Positions 9,637 to 19,547 of a stretch of 64,000 nucleotides of DNA are shown piece after piece. The stretch is from Lichenibacterium ramalinae. GTDB taxonomy: Bacteria > Pseudomonadota > Alphaproteobacteria > Rhizobiales > Beijerinckiaceae. The stretch covers positions 124,001 through 188,000 of the forward strand of contig NZ_QYBC01000002.1 of NCBI RefSeq assembly GCF_004137085.1, given 5' to 3'. Both the position numbers and the translations under genes were made by a program. Position 1 is the first letter of the stretch, and every line of letters begins with the position of its first letter. The notes beneath the pieces were generated by a model. It did not search any database and had not been told where the DNA came from. It saw nothing but the letters and a program-made list of their open reading frames with translations.

Positions 9637-10767
9637 ATGACGGACGCGATCGGCGCCGCGGCGCATCTGACGGCGGCCCCCCCGCGACGGGGCTCCACCC
9701 TGGCGCTGCGCCTGCGGGCCGGGTCCGAGTACCTCGTCATCCCGGTCCTGGCGGTGCTGGCCGCCTCGGGGCTGTTCGGCCTGTTCCTGCTCGCGGTGGG
9801 CAAGTCGCCCCTGACCTTCCTCGACCTCATCTGGGTGGGGGGGTTCGGCTCGGCCTTTTCCTGGGGCAACACGCTGGCCCGGGCGGCCCCGTTGGTGCTG
9901 ACGGCCCTGACGGTCGCCATCCCGGCGCAGCTCGGCCTGACGATCATCGGGGGCGAGGGCGCGCTCGTGCTCGGAGGCTTCGCGGCCGCCGCCGTCGCCG
10001 TCCCCTTCGTGGGATCCGGCGCGCCGGCCCTCGCCGTCATGCCGCTCATGGTGCTGGCTTCCCTCGTGGCGGGCGGCCTCTGGATCGGGCTCGCCGGGCT
10101 GCTGCGCTACCGGCGCGGCGTCAACGAGACCATCGCGTCGCTGCTGCTGTCCTACGTCGCCATCGCCGTGACGCTGTTCTTCGTCGAGGGCCCGCTGCGC
10201 GACCCCGCCTCGACCGCCAAGGCCTCGACGCGGCCGATCGGCGCGCTCTACGCGGTCGGCAAGATGCCGGGCCTCAACGTCCACTGGGGCTTCGCCGTGG
10301 GGGTGGCGGTGGCGATCGCGCTCGGCGTGCTGATGTCGCGCACCACCTTCGGCTTCGCGGCCCGCATCACGGGCGGCAACATGCGGGCCGCCCAGGCGCA
10401 GGGCCTGCCGGTCGGCCGGCTGATGATGAGCTGCTGCCTCATCGCCGGCGCCTGCGCGGGCCTCGCCGGCTATTTCGAGGTGGCGGCCGTGCAGGGCCGG
10501 GCCAATGCTTCGCTGGCGGCCGGCTACGGCTTCACCGGCATCCTGGTGTCGTTCCTGGCCCGCCACAACCCCTTCGCCATCCCGCCCGTGGCGGTGCTGT
10601 TCGGCGGGCTAGCGGCGGCGGGCGGCCTCGTGCAGCGCCGCATGGGCATGCCCGACGCCACCGTGCTGGTGCTGCAGGGCTTCATCTTCGTCGTGCTGCT
10701 GGCGTCGGAAACGCTCTACGGGCGCTTCTCGCTCTTCCGCATCTCGGGCCGGCAGGGGCGGGCATGA
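9637..10767 (+). CDS. ABC transporter permease, BMP/nucleoside-type (first subunit)
   Basis: A 376-residue inner-membrane permease of the branched-chain/nucleoside BPD_transp_2 class, with about eight to ten hydrophobic helices from residue 30 onward and a coupling-loop region with the TTFGFAARITGGNMRAAQAQG pattern seen in NupP/YufP-like subunits. The ATG at 9637 follows AGGGGAGCAA; the longer frame adds 13 unlikely residues. It overlaps the second permease by ATGA, so the two are made in equal amounts. The partner ATPase is displaced about 3.8 kb downstream by three hydrolase genes. Confidence 0.9.
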   Translation: MTDAIGAAAHLTAAPPRRGSTLALRLRAGSEYLVIPVLAVLAASGLFGLFLLAVGKSPLTFLDLIWVGGFGSAFSWGNTLARAAPLVLTALTVAIPAQLGLTIIGGEGALVLGGFAAAAVAVPFVGSGAPALAVMPLMVLASLVAGGLWIGLAGLLRYRRGVNETIASLLLSYVAIAVTLFFVEGPLRDPASTAKASTRPIGALYAVGKMPGLNVHWGFAVGVAVAIALGVLMSRTTFGFAARITGGNMRAAQAQGLPVGRLMMSCCLIAGACAGLAGYFEVAAVQGRANASLAAGYGFTGILVSFLARHNPFAIPPVAVLFGGLAAAGGLVQRRMGMPDATVLVLQGFIFVVLLASETLYGRFSLFRISGRQGRA

Positions 10768-11681
10768 CGGCGCAGCTCGCCATCGTCCTCACCGCCATGC
10801 TGGGCGGCGCCATCCGGGTGTCGACGCCCTTCATCTTCGTGGCGCTCGGCGAAACGCTCACGGAGAAGTCCGGCCGCATCAACCTCGGGCTCGAAGGCAC
10901 GCTCGTGCTGGGCGCCATGCTGGGCTACGCCACCGCCTACCTCACCGGCTCGCCCTGGCTGGGGGTGCTGGCCGGCGGCGGCGCCGGCGTGCTGCTCGGC
11001 ACGCTGCACGGCCTGCTGTGCTCGCTGCCGCGCGTCAACGACATTGCGGTGGGCATCGCCATGATGACGCTCGGCACGGGCCTCGCCTTCTTCTTCGGCA
11101 AGCCCTTCATCCAGCCCGAGGCGCCGCACCTGCCCTCGATCCCCCTGGCGGACTGGACCGGGGACCCGGCGCTGGCGGTGGCGCTGCGCGTCAACCCGCT
11201 GTTCTTCGTCGGGGTGGCGGCGGCGCTCGTCATGGCCTGGGGCTTCCGCAACACCCGCATCGGCCTCGTGGTCCGCACCACCGGCGACAGCGCCGCCGCC
11301 GCCCTCGCCATGGGCGTTTCGGTCAACCGCGTGCGCACGCTGGCGACCGCGACCGGGGGCTTCCTGGCCGGCATCGGCGGCGCCTTCCTGTCCTTGTATT
11401 ATCCGGGCTCCTGGAACGAGGGCCTGTCGTCGGGCCAGGGCCTGATGGCGGTGGCGCTGGTCATCTTCGCGCGCTGGAGCCCCATCCGTTGCGTGCTGGC
11501 GGCGCTGCTGTTCGGCGCCGCCGGTGCCATCGGGCCCGCCCTGCAATCGGTCGGCGTCACCCAGGGCTACTACCTGTTCAACGCCGCCCCCTACATCCTG
11601 ACGCTCCTCGTGATGGTGGGATCGTCGGGCTCCAAGGATGCGCTCCGGGCCGCGCCCGGAGAGCTGTCGATCACCCGGTAG
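10764..11681 (+). CDS. ABC transporter permease, BMP/nucleoside-type (second subunit)
   Basis: A 305-residue integral membrane subunit of the same importer. It has about eight hydrophobic segments, the early STPFIFVALGETLTEKSGRI motif typical of NupQ/YufQ proteins (ALGE followed by GxxNLGLEG), and an internal VVRTTGDSAAAALAMGVSV coupling loop. It starts by ATGA overlap with the first permease. After its stop a 46-bp gap leads to the formamidase gene. With the binding protein and the ATPase it makes a complete importer; the substrate is inferred from context only. Confidence 0.9.
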   Translation: MTAQLAIVLTAMLGGAIRVSTPFIFVALGETLTEKSGRINLGLEGTLVLGAMLGYATAYLTGSPWLGVLAGGGAGVLLGTLHGLLCSLPRVNDIAVGIAMMTLGTGLAFFFGKPFIQPEAPHLPSIPLADWTGDPALAVALRVNPLFFVGVAAALVMAWGFRNTRIGLVVRTTGDSAAAALAMGVSVNRVRTLATATGGFLAGIGGAFLSLYYPGSWNEGLSSGQGLMAVALVIFARWSPIRCVLAALLFGAAGAIGPALQSVGVTQGYYLFNAAPYILTLLVMVGSSGSKDALRAAPGELSITR

Positions 11682-11727
11682 GGCGGCACGGCCGGAAGCC
11701 GATGCCGCATCGAGCGAGAGTCGCGTC

Positions 11728-12771
11728 ATGAACGGTTTAGGTGGCCTCAATCGCAGCCCGCAGGGCGTCGTCGTCGGCCTGGTGCAGCTGCAGCTGCCCG
11801 TGGTGGCGACCCCGGCCGAGCTCGCCGCCCAGACGGACCGCATCGTCGCCACCGTGGCGAAGGCGCGGGCCAACATGGGCACCATGGACCTCGTGGTCTT
11901 CCCCGAATATGCGCTGCACGGCCTGTCGATGAACACCGACCCCGCCATCATGTGCCGGATGGACGGGCCGGAGGTGGCGGCCTTCCGCCGGGCCTGCGTC
12001 GACAACCGCATTTGGGGATGCTTCTCCATCATGGAGTACAACCCCCACGGCAATCCCTACAACGTCGGCCTGATCATCGACGACCGCGGCGACGTGAAGC
12101 TCTACTACCGTAAGATGCATCCCTGGGTGCCGGTCGAGCCCTGGGAGCCGGGCGACGGCGGCATCCCGGTGATCGACGGGCCCAACGGCTGCCGGCTCGG
12201 CCTCATCATCTGCCACGACGGCATGTTCCCCGAGATGGCGCGCGAATGCGCCTACAAGGGCGCCGAGATCATGCTGCGCACGGCCGGCTATACGGCGCCG
12301 ATGCGCGAAGCCTGGCGATTCACCAACCAGGCGAACAGCTTCTGCAACCTTATGGTCACCGCCAATGTCTGCATGTCGGGCTCCGACGGCACCTTCGACT
12401 CCATGGGCGAGGGCATGATGGTGAACTTCGACGGCACCGTCATCGCCCACGGCACCAGCGGCCGGCCGGACGAGATCATCACGGCCGAGGTGCGGCCGGA
12501 CCTCGTGCGCGAGGCCCGCGCCGTGTGGGGCGCCGAGAACAACATCTACCAGCTCGGCCATCGCGGCTTCTCGGCCGTGAAGGGCGGCGCCGGCGACTGC
12601 CCCTACACCTACATGACCGACCTCGCGGCGGGCCGCTACCGGGTGCCGTGGGAGGACAGCGTGCAGGTGACGGACGGGACCTCCTGCGGCCTGCCGGCGC
12701 CGACGCGCCGCTACGGCCAAGCCGCCCCGAACCGCGACGGGGACGCGGCGCGCCAGGACGCGGCCGAATGA
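11728..12771 (+). CDS. fmdA: Formamidase (AmiF/FmdA type, nitrilase superfamily)
   Basis: A 347-residue cytoplasmic amidohydrolase that hydrolyses formamide to formate and ammonia. The sequence follows characterised AmiF closely ([53 protein letters not shown]). The Glu-Lys-Cys triad is visible as E60 (VVFPEY), K129 (LYYRKMHPW) and C162 ([10 protein letters not shown]). The ATG at 11728 gives the exact family N-terminus; the longer frame adds 30 residues. Its stop overlaps the BiuH start by ATGA. Formamidase is not part of the known cyanuric acid route, so its fixed place suggests that a formamide or N-formyl compound is produced or co-imported. Relaxed specificity toward formyl-ureides is possible but untested. 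Confidence 0.93.
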   Translation: MNGLGGLNRSPQGVVVGLVQLQLPVVATPAELAAQTDRIVATVAKARANMGTMDLVVFPEYALHGLSMNTDPAIMCRMDGPEVAAFRRACVDNRIWGCFSIMEYNPHGNPYNVGLIIDDRGDVKLYYRKMHPWVPVEPWEPGDGGIPVIDGPNGCRLGLIICHDGMFPEMARECAYKGAEIMLRTAGYTAPMREAWRFTNQANSFCNLMVTANVCMSGSDGTFDSMGEGMMVNFDGTVIAHGTSGRPDEIITAEVRPDLVREARAVWGAENNIYQLGHRGFSAVKGGAGDCPYTYMTDLAAGRYRVPWEDSVQVTDGTSCGLPAPTRRYGQAAPNRDGDAARQDAAE

Positions 12772-13445
12772 GCGCGGTCGCCGCCACGCCCTACCCCTGG
12801 CCCTACGACGGCTCCTTCGGCCCCGCCGACACGGCGCTCGTCATCATCGACATGCAGGTCGATTTCTGCGGCACCGGCGGCTACGTCGACCGCATGGGCT
12901 ACGACCTGTCGCTGACGCGGGCGCCGATCGAACCCATCGGGCGCGTGCTCGCCGCCATGCGGGCGGGCGGCTACACGGTCATCCACACCCGCGAGGGGCA
13001 CCGGCCGGACCTGTCCGACCTCCCCGCCAACAAGCGCTGGCGGTCGCGCCGCATCGGCGCCGGCATCGGCGACGACGGCCCCTGCGGCCGCATCCTGGTG
13101 CGGGGCGAGCCCGGCTGGGAGATCATCCCGGAGCTCGCGCCCCGCCCCGGCGAGGTGGTGATCGACAAGCCCGGCAAGGGCTCGTTCTGCGCCACCGACC
13201 TCGAACTGGTGCTGCGCACCCGCGGCATCCGCAACCTCGTCCTCACCGGCATCACCACGGACGTCTGCGTCTCGACCACGATGCGCGAAGCCAACGACCG
13301 CGGCTTCGAATGCGTGGTGCTGGGGGACTGCTGCGGCGCCACCGACCCCGCCAACCACGAGGCCGCGCTGCGCATGGTGACCATGCAGGGTGGGGTCTTC
13401 GGGGCCGTCTCGACGGCCGCCGACCTCCTCGCCGGCCTCGCCTGA
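12768..13445 (+). CDS. biuH: Biuret amidohydrolase (BiuH type, isochorismatase fold)
   Basis: A 225-residue cysteine hydrolase closely matching rhizobial BiuH, which converts biuret to allophanate and ammonia. Shared segments are [15 protein letters not shown] and IGAGIGD, and [19 protein letters not shown]. The catalytic triad D28 (IIDMQVDF), K134 (DKPGKGSF) and C167 (TTDVCVS) keeps the spacing of BiuH D36/K142/C175. Biuret forms when the carboxybiuret released by the ring-opening enzyme loses carbon dioxide, so this gene supplies the second branch to allophanate. It is coupled at both ends: ATGA with the formamidase and TGATG with the ring-opening amidohydrolase. Confidence 0.92.
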   Translation: MSAVAATPYPWPYDGSFGPADTALVIIDMQVDFCGTGGYVDRMGYDLSLTRAPIEPIGRVLAAMRAGGYTVIHTREGHRPDLSDLPANKRWRSRRIGAGIGDDGPCGRILVRGEPGWEIIPELAPRPGEVVIDKPGKGSFCATDLELVLRTRGIRNLVLTGITTDVCVSTTMREANDRGFECVVLGDCCGATDPANHEAALRMVTMQGGVFGAVSTAADLLAGLA

Positions 13446-14539
13446 TGGCGACCCGGCGCGCCTTCGTCACCCGGGTCCCGACCCGCGCGCCCGACGACGT
13501 CGAGGGGCTGGAACGGCTCTTCGCCCAGGGGAGCATCCGGCCCGGTGCCGTGGTGGCGATCTTCGGCAAGACGGAAGGCAACGGCCTCGTCAACGATTGG
13601 ACGCGGGCCCTGGCGGCGCGGGCGCTGCGGGACGCGCTGGCCCGGCATGCCGGGCCCGAGGCGGCGGCGGCGGCCTGCCTCGTCATGTCGGGCGGCACGG
13701 AGGGCGGGCTCAGCCCCCACTTCACGGTGTTCGAGGTGCGGGACGCCGAGGAACCCGCCGAGCCCGGGGCCCTCGCGGTCGGCCGCGCGCATTCCCCGGA
13801 CCTCGCCCCCGAGGCGCTCGGCCGGTCCGGGCAGGCCCGCATGGTCGCCGAGACCGTGGAGCGAGCCATGCGGGACGCCGGCATCGACGACCCGCGCGAC
13901 GTCCATTTCGTCCAGGTGAAATGCCCGCTGCTGACGCCCGAGCGGATCGCGGACGCGCGGCGGCGGGGGGCCGAGCCCGTGACGCCCGACACGCTGAAAT
14001 CGATGGGCCTGTCGCGCGCCGCCGCCTCGCTCGGCGTGGCGCTCGCGCTCGGCGAGGTCGAGGCCGTGGCCGACGCCACCATCGGGCGCGACCCGATGGT
14101 CTTCTCCACCCGGGCCTCGGCCTCGGCCGGGGTCGAGCTCATGGGACACGAGGTCGTGGTGCTGGGCCGGGGCCGCGGCTGGTCGGGTCCGTTGCGGGTC
14201 GATCACGCCACGATGGCGGACGCGCTCGACGTCGAGCCGGTGCGGGCCGCGCTCGCCCGGCTCGGCCTCGCGGCGGCGGGGCAGCTCGATCCCGGACAGC
14301 GCCGACGGCTCGTGGCCCTGCTCGCCAAGGCCGAAGCCTCCTCCGATGGTCGCCTGCGCGGCCTGCGCCACACGATGCTGGGCGACTCCGACCTGGCGTC
14401 GACCCGCCACGCCCGGGGCTTCCTGGGCGGCGTCCTGGCCGGCCTCGTGGGCCATGGCGAGCTCTACGTTTCGGGCGGCGCCGAGCACCAGGGACCGGAC
14501 GGCGGCGGCCCCGTCGCCATCATCGTCGAAGCCCAGTGA
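13445..14539 (+). CDS. Ring-opening amidohydrolase, cyanuric acid hydrolase/barbiturase family
   Basis: A 364-residue member of the small family that opens s-triazine or pyrimidine-trione rings. The three-fold repeated fold shows its three Lys/Ser pairs: K42 (FGKTEGNG) with S82 (VMSGGTEGG), K159 (VQVKCPLL) with S225/S227 (STRASASAG), and K295 (LLAKAEAS) with S343 (YVSGGAEHQGPDGGG). Known members cleave cyanuric acid to 1-carboxybiuret or barbituric acid to ureidomalonate. I cannot separate these from the sequence by eye, but the surrounding biuret, AtzE, AtzG, AtzH and AtzF genes favour cyanuric acid (AtzD-like). It starts inside the stop of biuH and is followed 7 bases later by the importer ATPase. 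Confidence 0.92.
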   Translation: MATRRAFVTRVPTRAPDDVEGLERLFAQGSIRPGAVVAIFGKTEGNGLVNDWTRALAARALRDALARHAGPEAAAAACLVMSGGTEGGLSPHFTVFEVRDAEEPAEPGALAVGRAHSPDLAPEALGRSGQARMVAETVERAMRDAGIDDPRDVHFVQVKCPLLTPERIADARRRGAEPVTPDTLKSMGLSRAAASLGVALALGEVEAVADATIGRDPMVFSTRASASAGVELMGHEVVVLGRGRGWSGPLRVDHATMADALDVEPVRAALARLGLAAAGQLDPGQRRRLVALLAKAEASSDGRLRGLRHTMLGDSDLASTRHARGFLGGVLAGLVGHGELYVSGGAEHQGPDGGGPVAIIVEAQ

Positions 14540-14546
14540 GGCCCGC

Positions 14547-16097
<1,551 letters not shown>

Positions 16098-16099
16098 GC

Positions 16100-16765
16100 A
16101 TGATCGAGATCCCCGCCGACCCCTATCCCTACGGGCTCGACCCGGAGCGTTGCGCGCTGGTCGTCATCGACATGCAGCGCGACTTCATCGAACCCGGCGG
16201 CTTCGGCCACGCGCTCGGCAACGATGTCGGGCTGCTCCAGGCCATCGTGCCGACTGTCGCGGCGCTGATCGCCCTGTTCCGCGACCGGGGCTGGCCGGTG
16301 ATCCACACGCGCGAAAGCCACGCGCCGGACCTCGGCGACTGCCCGCCCGCCAAGCTGCGGCGCGGCCGCGGCACGATCCGCATCGGCGAGGACGGCCCCA
16401 TGGGCCGCCTTCTGGTGCGGGGCGAGCCCGGCAACGCCATCGTGGAGGCCTGCGCGCCCGCCGCCGGCGAACTCGTCGTCGACAAGCCCGGAAAGGGCAT
16501 GTTCCACGCCACGGGCCTCGACGCGACGCTGCGGGAGCGGGGCATCACCCACCTCGTCTTCGCCGGCGTCACCACCGAGGTCTGCGTCCAGACCTCCATG
16601 CGCGAAGCCAACGACCGCGGCTTCGAGTGCCTGCTGGTATCCGACGCCACCGAAAGCTACTTCCCCGAGTTCAAGGCCGCCACGCTGCGCATGATCGCGG
16701 CCCAGGGCGGCATCGTGGGCTGGGTGGCGGGCTTCGCAGCCCTGCGCGACGCGGTGTCGGCATGA
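16100..16765 (+). CDS. Second isochorismatase-fold cysteine hydrolase of the island
   Basis: A 221-residue paralogue of the BiuH gene with the same triad, D24 (VIDMQRDF), K129 (DKPGKGMF) and C162 (TTEVCVQT), and the shared [13 protein letters not shown]. It differs from BiuH in the substrate-loop region: the LPANKRWRS segment is replaced by [16 protein letters not shown]. The specificity is therefore probably not simple biuret; N-substituted biurets, ureidoacrylate-like or other linear ureides fit the family. It lies between the importer ATPase and atzG with a 2-base gap and an ATGA overlap. The reaction is uncertain; membership in the pathway operon is well supported. Confidence 0.85.
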   Translation: MIEIPADPYPYGLDPERCALVVIDMQRDFIEPGGFGHALGNDVGLLQAIVPTVAALIALFRDRGWPVIHTRESHAPDLGDCPPAKLRRGRGTIRIGEDGPMGRLLVRGEPGNAIVEACAPAAGELVVDKPGKGMFHATGLDATLRERGITHLVFAGVTTEVCVQTSMREANDRGFECLLVSDATESYFPEFKAATLRMIAAQGGIVGWVAGFAALRDAVSA

Positions 16766-16962
16766 GCGCGGGTTTCGACCCCGAGGCCGTGGTCGACGCC
16801 ATGGCGCCGCTGCTCGGCCTCGCCGTCCCGGCCGAGGCCCGCCCGGCGGTGGTCGCCAACCTCGCCCTCGCCGCCGCCATGGCGGCCCTCGTCCTGGAAG
16901 ACCCGGTCGGCGACCACGCCGAACCCGCCCCGGTCTTCACCCCCGCGGGGGCACGGCCATGA
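16762..16962 (+). CDS. atzG: AtzG-type amidase partner (DUF4089)
   Basis: A 66-residue protein with the AtzG signature: [35 protein letters not shown], and the ending [11 protein letters not shown]. AtzG is a small helical, GatC-like subunit needed for stable, active AtzE. The gene overlaps both neighbours by ATGA (with the hydrolase upstream and the amidase downstream), so AtzG and AtzE are translated together, as expected for a stoichiometric complex. It is short enough to be missed by automatic calling. Recognition is from the conserved pattern plus the invariant position before the amidase. Confidence 0.9.
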   Translation: MSAGFDPEAVVDAMAPLLGLAVPAEARPAVVANLALAAAMAALVLEDPVGDHAEPAPVFTPAGARP

Positions 16963-18359
16963 GCGACCTGCACGCCCGCCCGGCCGCCGCCATCGCGCGC
17001 GACGTCGCCTCGGGCACGCTTTCGGCCGAAACCGTCGCCCGCGCGGCGCTCGCCCGCATCGCGGCGCTCGACCCCCAAATCGGCGCCTTCACGGCCGTCA
17101 CGACCAAGCGGGCCCTGGCCGAAGCCCGGGCCGTGGACGCCGACCGCGCCGCCGGCCGGCCCCTCGGCCCGCTGGCCGGCGTGCCCTATGCGGTCAAGAA
17201 CCTCTTCGACCTCGCCGGCCTCACCACCCTGGCGGGCTCGCGCATCAACGGCGACGACCCGCCGGCCCCGCGGGACGCCGCCCTGGTCGAGCGCCTCCGG
17301 GCGGCGGGCGCCGTCTGCCTCGGCGCGCTGAACATGGGCGAATATGCCTATGATTTCACGGGCGAGAACCTTCACCACGGCCCCTCGCGCAACCCGCACG
17401 ACCCGTCGCGCATGAGCGGCGGCTCCTCGGGCGGCTCCGCGGCGGCGGTGGCGGCGGGCTTCGCGCCGCTCGCCCTCTGCTCCGACACCAACGGGTCGAT
17501 CCGCGTGCCGGCCGCCCTGTGCGGGCTCTTCGGATTGAAGCCGACCTACGGGCGCCTCGGCCGGTCGCGCACCTTCCCCTTCGTGGCGAGCCTCGACCAC
17601 CTCGGCCCCGTGGCGCGCTCGGCCGAGGACCTCGCGCTGTGCTACGATGCCCTGCAGGGTCCGGACCCGGACGACCCCGCCTGCGCGGGCCGCCGCGTGG
17701 AACCGGCGCTGCCGGGCCTCGACGGCGGCATGGCCGGCCTCCGCGTCGCGACGCTGGGCGGCTATTTCGCCGAGCGCGGCGAGCCCGACGCCCTGGCCGC
17801 CGTCGCCCGCTGTGCCGGGGCGCTCGGCGCCACCCGCACCGCGACCCTGCCGAACGCCGGTCGCGCCCGCGCCGCCGCCTTCCTCATCACCATGACGGAG
17901 GGGGCGGCGCTGCACCTCGACCGGCTCCGCACCCGCGCCGCCGACTTCGACCCCGCGGTGCGGGACCGGCTGCTCGCCGGGGCGATGCTGCCGGCGGCCT
18001 GGGTGGCGCAGGCCCAGAAGCTGCGGCGGAGCTTCGCCCAGGAGGCGCTCCGCCTGTTCGAAAGCGTCGACGTGCTGCTGGCCCCCGCCACGCCCTGCCC
18101 GGCCCCGCGCCTCGGCCAGACCGAGATGACGGTGGGCGGCGCGGTGCTGCCGGTGCGGGCCAACCTCGGTCTCTACACGCAGCCCATCTCCTGCATCGGC
18201 CTGCCGGTGGCGGCCGTGCCGGTGTGGCTGCCGGGTGCGACGCTGCCGCTCGGCGTCCAGGTCATCGGCCCACCCTGGCGCGAGGACCTCGTGCTGCGCG
18301 TCGCGGCGGCGCTGGAAGCCGCCGGCACGGCGCGGGCGCCGGTGGCGGGGCTCGCCTGA
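16959..18359 (+). CDS. atzE: Amidase, AtzE type (1-carboxybiuret hydrolase catalytic subunit)
   Basis: A 466-residue amidase-signature enzyme. The triad is K80 (YAVKNLFD), S156 (MSGGSSGGSAAA) and S180 (SDTNGSIRVPA). The long run LNMGEYAYDFTGENLHHG matches AtzE proteins, which with AtzG deaminate 1-carboxybiuret to 1,3-dicarboxyurea. It starts by ATGA overlap with atzG and is the last gene of the plus-strand island run; a palindromic dispersed repeat lies 69 bases after its stop. Related Asp/Glu-tRNA amidotransferase A proteins are an alternative by fold, but the absence of gatB and the presence of atzG argue against that. Confidence 0.9.
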   Translation: MSDLHARPAAAIARDVASGTLSAETVARAALARIAALDPQIGAFTAVTTKRALAEARAVDADRAAGRPLGPLAGVPYAVKNLFDLAGLTTLAGSRINGDDPPAPRDAALVERLRAAGAVCLGALNMGEYAYDFTGENLHHGPSRNPHDPSRMSGGSSGGSAAAVAAGFAPLALCSDTNGSIRVPAALCGLFGLKPTYGRLGRSRTFPFVASLDHLGPVARSAEDLALCYDALQGPDPDDPACAGRRVEPALPGLDGGMAGLRVATLGGYFAERGEPDALAAVARCAGALGATRTATLPNAGRARAAAFLITMTEGAALHLDRLRTRAADFDPAVRDRLLAGAMLPAAWVAQAQKLRRSFAQEALRLFESVDVLLAPATPCPAPRLGQTEMTVGGAVLPVRANLGLYTQPISCIGLPVAAVPVWLPGATLPLGVQVIGPPWREDLVLRVAAALEAAGTARAPVAGLA

Positions 18360-18427
18360 AGGCCAGGACGGCGCGCGCGGAACGGACTTTGCCCTTCCGG
18401 AGACGAGCGGGACAGCCGGCCGCATGC

Positions 18428-18540
18428 TAGAGCAGCATCGGCTTTCTCGGAATCGCCAGGGCGATTCCAAGCCGATGAAACTGCTCTCGTTTCGAAACCG
18501 GAGCGAGTTCGCCGAAGGCGAAGGCGCTTTCGGCAGGGCC
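18428..18540. repeat. Dispersed palindromic element, copy 1
   Basis: The first 59 bp (18429-18487) fold into a nearly continuous hairpin: AGAGCAG with CTGCTCT, CATCGGCTT with AAGCCGATG, and GGAATCGCC with GGCGATTCC around a 2-base loop. A GC-rich tail with GCCGAAGGCGAAGGCGC follows to about 18540. A diverged copy lies at 59503. Both sit between genes, after an operon end and before a membrane or export gene. The shape is that of a REP/MITE-like intergenic element; it encodes nothing, although its reverse strand keeps a spurious open frame in both copies. It may also terminate the island transcript. Confidence 0.75.
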
Positions 18541-18565
18541 GCGCCTGCCTCCAGACCCGGTCCCG

Positions 18566-19537
18566 ATGTCGCTGTCCACCACATTGCCCCTGACCTGCCT
18601 GGCGCTGGCGATCGAGGCCGCGGCCGGCTATCCGGCCTGGCTGTACCGGGCGGTCGGCCACCCCGTGACCTGGATGGGGGCTTGGCTCGGCGCCCTGGAA
18701 CGTCGGCTCAACCGCCCGGCCTGGAGCCCCGGCCGCCGCCGGGCGGCGGGCGTGCTGGCGCTTGCGCTGCTGCTCGGCGCGACGGCGCTGGTGGCGTCGC
18801 CGCTCGCGATGCTGCTGTCGCGCTCGGTCGTCGGCTTTGCCGTGCTGGCGCTGCTCGCCGCCAGCCTTCCGGCCCAGCGCAGCCTCCACGACCACGTCGG
18901 CGCGGTCGCGGCGGCGCTGGAGCGCGACGGGATCGAGGCCGGACGGCGGGCCGTCGGCATGATCGTCGGCCGCAACACGGCGGTGCTCGACGAGGCCGGC
19001 GTGGCGCGCGCCGCCATCGAGAGCCTCGCCGAGAACTTTTCCGACGGCATCGTGGCGCCGGCCTTCTGGATGGCGTTGGGCGGCTTGCCGGGCGCGGCCC
19101 TCTACAAGGCCGCCAACACCGCCGACAGCATGGTGGGGCACCGGACGCCCCGCCACGCCGCCTTCGGCTGGGCGGCGGCGCGGTTCGACGACGCCGTGAA
19201 CCTGCCGGCCTCGCGGCTCTCCGCGTTGTGGCTGCTGCTCGCCGCGCCGCTCGTCGGCGGCTCGGCGGCGGGCGGCCTGCGGGCGCTGCGGCGGGATGCG
19301 CGACGCCACCGCTCGCCCAATGCCGGCTGGCCCGAGGCCGCCATGGCGGGGGCGCTGGGCCTGAAGCTCGCGGGACCGCGCGTCTACGGGACCGAGCGGG
19401 TGGAGGACGCCTTCATGGGCGACGGGCGCCGCGACGCCGGGGCCGCCGACATCCGGCGTGCGCTGGCGCTCTACCGGGTGGCCTGCGCGGTGCAGTGGCT
19501 GGCGGTGGCGGCGATCGCGCTTCTGATCCGCCTCTGA
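18566..19537 (+). CDS. cobD: Adenosylcobinamide-phosphate synthase CobD (CbiB)
   Basis: Inner-membrane protein of 323 residues that joins the aminopropanol (phosphate) arm to adenosylcobyric acid. Family marks are AIEAAAGYPAWLYRAVGHPVTWMG near the N-terminus, IESLAENFSDGIVAPAFW, ALYKAANTADSMVGH and FGWAAARFDDAVNLPASR, with four to five hydrophobic segments. The start at 18566 fits the family, but no strong ribosome site is seen. It converges with cobQ across only 10 bp, and cobO follows in that direction; cobC lies separately near 37.8 kb. I see no cobalamin riboswitch upstream, where the dispersed repeat lies. Confidence 0.92.
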   Translation: MSLSTTLPLTCLALAIEAAAGYPAWLYRAVGHPVTWMGAWLGALERRLNRPAWSPGRRRAAGVLALALLLGATALVASPLAMLLSRSVVGFAVLALLAASLPAQRSLHDHVGAVAAALERDGIEAGRRAVGMIVGRNTAVLDEAGVARAAIESLAENFSDGIVAPAFWMALGGLPGAALYKAANTADSMVGHRTPRHAAFGWAAARFDDAVNLPASRLSALWLLLAAPLVGGSAAGGLRALRRDARRHRSPNAGWPEAAMAGALGLKLAGPRVYGTERVEDAFMGDGRRDAGAADIRRALALYRVACAVQWLAVAAIALLIRL

Positions 19538-19547
19538 CGGCGTGGTC

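Noticed and set aside
16959-18359. Assignment of the amidase as Glu-tRNA amidotransferase subunit A
   Set aside because: No gatB or gatC is present; the small partner is of the AtzG type and the operon is catabolic.
18360-18565. Possible cobalamin riboswitch upstream of cobD
   Set aside because: No B12-box-like sequence was seen; the region is filled by the dispersed hairpin element found also at 59.5 kb.
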